Positions 37,185 through 38,628 of a DNA stretch of 38,628 bases are shown here, piece by piece. The DNA is from an uncultured Variovorax sp. Its GTDB lineage: Bacteria > Pseudomonadota > Gammaproteobacteria > Burkholderiales > Burkholderiaceae_C. The notes under the pieces were generated by a model. That model made no database searches, had not been told where the DNA came from, and saw only the letters and a program-made list of their open reading frames with translations. Each line of letters begins with the position of its first letter. Positions within the stretch are counted from its first letter, which is position 1. The stretch covers positions 1 to 38,628 of the forward strand of contig CAJYQC010000276.1 of the NCBI GenBank assembly GCA_913776885.1, given 5' to 3'. A program made the translations under genes and the position numbers.

Positions 37185-37240
37185 GCTCCACGGGCCGGGC
37201 CGCGCCTAAGCTCGAACGCACACTCCTGTGGAGATCCTCA

Positions 37241-37684
37241 ATGTTCAAGCGCATCCTCGTCGCCACCGATGGCACGGCCCTCTCGAAGAAAGCCGTGGAA
37301 AGCGCCATCTCGCTGGCGGCGCAGAACGACGCCGACCTGGTCGCGCTGACCGTCGTCCCCCGCTACCCGAAGAGCTATTTCGAAGGCTCGATGACCTTTT
37401 CTGCCGAAGACGTCGGCCGCATCGAGAAGCAGTGGGCCGAGAAGGCGCAGGCCATGCTCGACAAGGTGCGCGACCGCGCGCGTGAACGTGGCGTACGGAT
37501 CAAGACGGCACAGGCCAGCTCGGACCTCGTCGCCGAGTCGATCATCGCGGCGGCAAGGAAGCACCGCAGCGACCTGATCGTGATGGCCTCGCATGGGCGC
37601 AAGGGGCTCAAGCGCCTGCTGCTGGGCAGCGAGACGCAACTGGTACTGGTGAGCTCGACGCTGCCTGTGCTGGTGCTGCGCTGA
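37241..37684 (+). CDS. Universal stress protein, single domain
   Basis: The protein has 147 aa and begins MFKRILVATDGTALS. The loop motif is ASHG, nine residues, GS; the first Gly is Ala, the rest canonical. GGAG is 8 nt before the ATG. It is divergent from ccoI with a shared perfect FNR box, linking this USP most directly with the oxidase. The 146 bp after it contain no gene and no clear terminator. Confidence 0.92.
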   Translation: MFKRILVATDGTALSKKAVESAISLAAQNDADLVALTVVPRYPKSYFEGSMTFSAEDVGRIEKQWAEKAQAMLDKVRDRARERGVRIKTAQASSDLVAESIIAAARKHRSDLIVMASHGRKGLKRLLLGSETQLVLVSSTLPVLVLR

Positions 37685-37830
37685 CGCCCGACCTGCGCAG
37701 CAGCGGACGGCGCGTTTCGCCGGTCACACGGCCCCATCGTGCCGGCCCGTGCCGCGAATGCGTCATCGACCGGGATCCGGGCAGCCGCGGCCTCTTGGTG
37801 AACGGACCGGCCGAGACCCCGCTGTCCGGA

Positions 37831-37905
37831 TCAGCGGAAGAACAGTGCGATGAGGATGATGATCGGGATCGGCACACCCAGGAAGTAAAGCAGCAATGAA
37901 CGCAT
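37831..37905 (-). CDS. 24-aa membrane peptide
   Basis: The peptide MRSLLLYFLGVPIPIIILIALFFR is a single helix. A strong AAGGAGA at the correct spacing precedes the ATG, so translation is likely even though it is below the ORF-track limit. It follows 37 bp after the partial membrane protein on the same strand. Function unknown. Confidence 0.6.
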   Translation of the reverse strand: MRSLLLYFLGVPIPIIILIALFFR

Positions 37906-37942
37906 GGGGTTCTCCTTCGAGTTGATTTGAGGACGCGGTCGG

Positions 37943-38628
37943 TCAGAGGTCGCGGCGGCGGCCACCCCAGGTTGCGGCGAAGCTGGCGACGAAGGCGCCG
38001 ATCAGCAGCGAGACGACCAGCCACAACGAGGCATAGGCCGATGCCTTGCGCGCCGTGTCGACGGCCTCCTTGGCCTTGGACTGCGCATCCTTCAGCGCGG
38101 CCTGGGTCTTCGCGAAGGTGTCGTTCACGCGCTTCTGCGCATCCTGCTGGTTCAGGCCCGTGCGTTGCGCGACCAGCTGGCCCACATAGCGCGCGTCCTC
38201 GGGCGGAAGCGCGCCGTTGCGGATGCCGTTGAGGAAGATGCGGGTGGCCTCCGCGTCGGTGGCCATGGGGTTGCCGCTCTCTGGCATCGGCGTCACCGCC
38301 GGCGTCGCGGGCGCCGTGGTGGCGTCGCCCGACGGCGCACCCGGTGTCGCCGTCGTGGCCGGAGTGGAGGCGACGGGCTCGCGCCGGAACAACGAGTCGA
38401 CGAAGTAGCTCATCGGTCCGGTGCTGGCATCCGACCCGCCTTGGGGTCCGGCCGCGCTCGACGCGGAGGCCGCTGTCGCGGATGCGGCGGTGGAGGCAGC
38501 GCCTCCGAGCACCGTGGCGCCTGCCTGGGTGCCCGCGCCGACGATGGAGCCGACGACGGAGGCCAGCAGCGAGGCCGTCAGCAAGGTGGCCACGGCCCAC
38601 GCGAGGAAGCCGTGCGCCGTGTCGCGGA
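37943..38628 (-). CDS. PhnA-like/DUF membrane protein, 5' end cut by the window
   Basis: The frame stays open to the right edge: before the track's GTG start it reads ...RDTAHGFLAWAVATLL, a motif of a membrane family in which a helical N-terminal part is followed by this DTAHGFLAWA stretch. So the GTG at 38593 is internal and the true start is outside. After a Gly/Ala hydrophobic segment come an acidic, Pro/Thr-rich linker, a helical domain (IFLNGIRNGALPPEDARYVGQLVAQRTGLN...AQSKAKEAVDTARKAS) and a final membrane segment (LWLVVSLLIGAFVASFAATWGG). The role is unknown. Confidence 0.8.
   Translation of the reverse strand, partial: RDTAHGFLAWAVATLLTASLLASVVGSIVGAGTQAGATVLGGAASTAASATAASASSAAGPQGGSDASTGPMSYFVDSLFRREPVASTPATTATPGAPSGDATTAPATPAVTPMPESGNPMATDAEATRIFLNGIRNGALPPEDARYVGQLVAQRTGLNQQDAQKRVNDTFAKTQAALKDAQSKAKEAVDTARKASAYASLWLVVSLLIGAFVASFAATWGGRRRDL

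Noticed and set aside
35595-37349. 584-aa plus-strand ORF opposite ccoI
   Set aside because: Antisense shadow; runs through the FNR box and the USP start.

Overview
The window looks like a chromosomal segment of a high-GC betaproteobacterium. Protein signatures (the ccoISNOQPGH-hemN order, a betaproteobacterial type of FNR-like regulator, PhaB, phosphoketolase, BigR/PmpAB) suggest Burkholderiales, probably Comamonadaceae. No rRNA, tRNA, IS element or CRISPR array is visible. Almost all the sequence is coding. The left and right edges cut through genes (a class II ribonucleotide reductase and a membrane protein).

Layout. 1-2.0 kb: start of nrdJ (minus), diverging from a 94-aa orphan and a two-domain universal stress protein (USP). 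2.1-6.3 kb: DHH phosphoesterase, lipoprotein, fatty-acid desaturase and a frameshifted PaaK-like ligase. 6.3-7.8 kb: cytochrome c diverging from Hsp20, then an acs remnant. 7.8-10 kb: persulfide dioxygenase diverging from bigR-pmpA-pmpB around an AT-rich palindrome. 10-12.8 kb: a USP, then an ABC-efflux operon in which the permease, the adaptor and an upstream USP all appear internally deleted. 13-15.8 kb: USP, Ala/Lys-rich exported helical protein and BON protein, then USP and phasin-like protein on the other strand. 15.9-22.1 kb: phosphoketolase, an OmpR-type regulator, a PAS-GAF hybrid histidine kinase and an FNR-type regulator that lacks the Fe-S cysteines. 22.3-26.5 kb: OTCase-like half-protein, BON protein, PhaB, Zn alcohol dehydrogenase, MBL remnant and USP. 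26.6-37.1 kb: small membrane proteins, then the cbb3 oxidase cluster (ccoI-S-N-O-Q-P-G-H, a small ORF, hemN, a SafE-like gene, all minus). 37.2-38.6 kb: USP, a 24-aa membrane peptide and a partial membrane protein.

How it fits together. Thirteen FNR/ANR/FixK-type palindromes (TTGAY-N4-RTCAA and close variants) precede most transcription units. Most have their centre about 60-72 bp before the start codon, and many have a -10-like hexamer 31-32 bp downstream of the centre, which is class II FNR promoter geometry. The genes they precede cover high-affinity respiration, oxygen-independent heme and dNTP synthesis, phosphoketolase and PHB/alcohol redox disposal, a small heat-shock protein, six intact USPs and BON proteins. 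I read the window as a low-oxygen survival island whose content resembles the mycobacterial DosR dormancy regulon. It appears to carry its own sensor (PAS-GAF kinase plus regulator) and its own FNR-like activator. Several genes in it are decayed, mostly by internal deletions that keep both ends.
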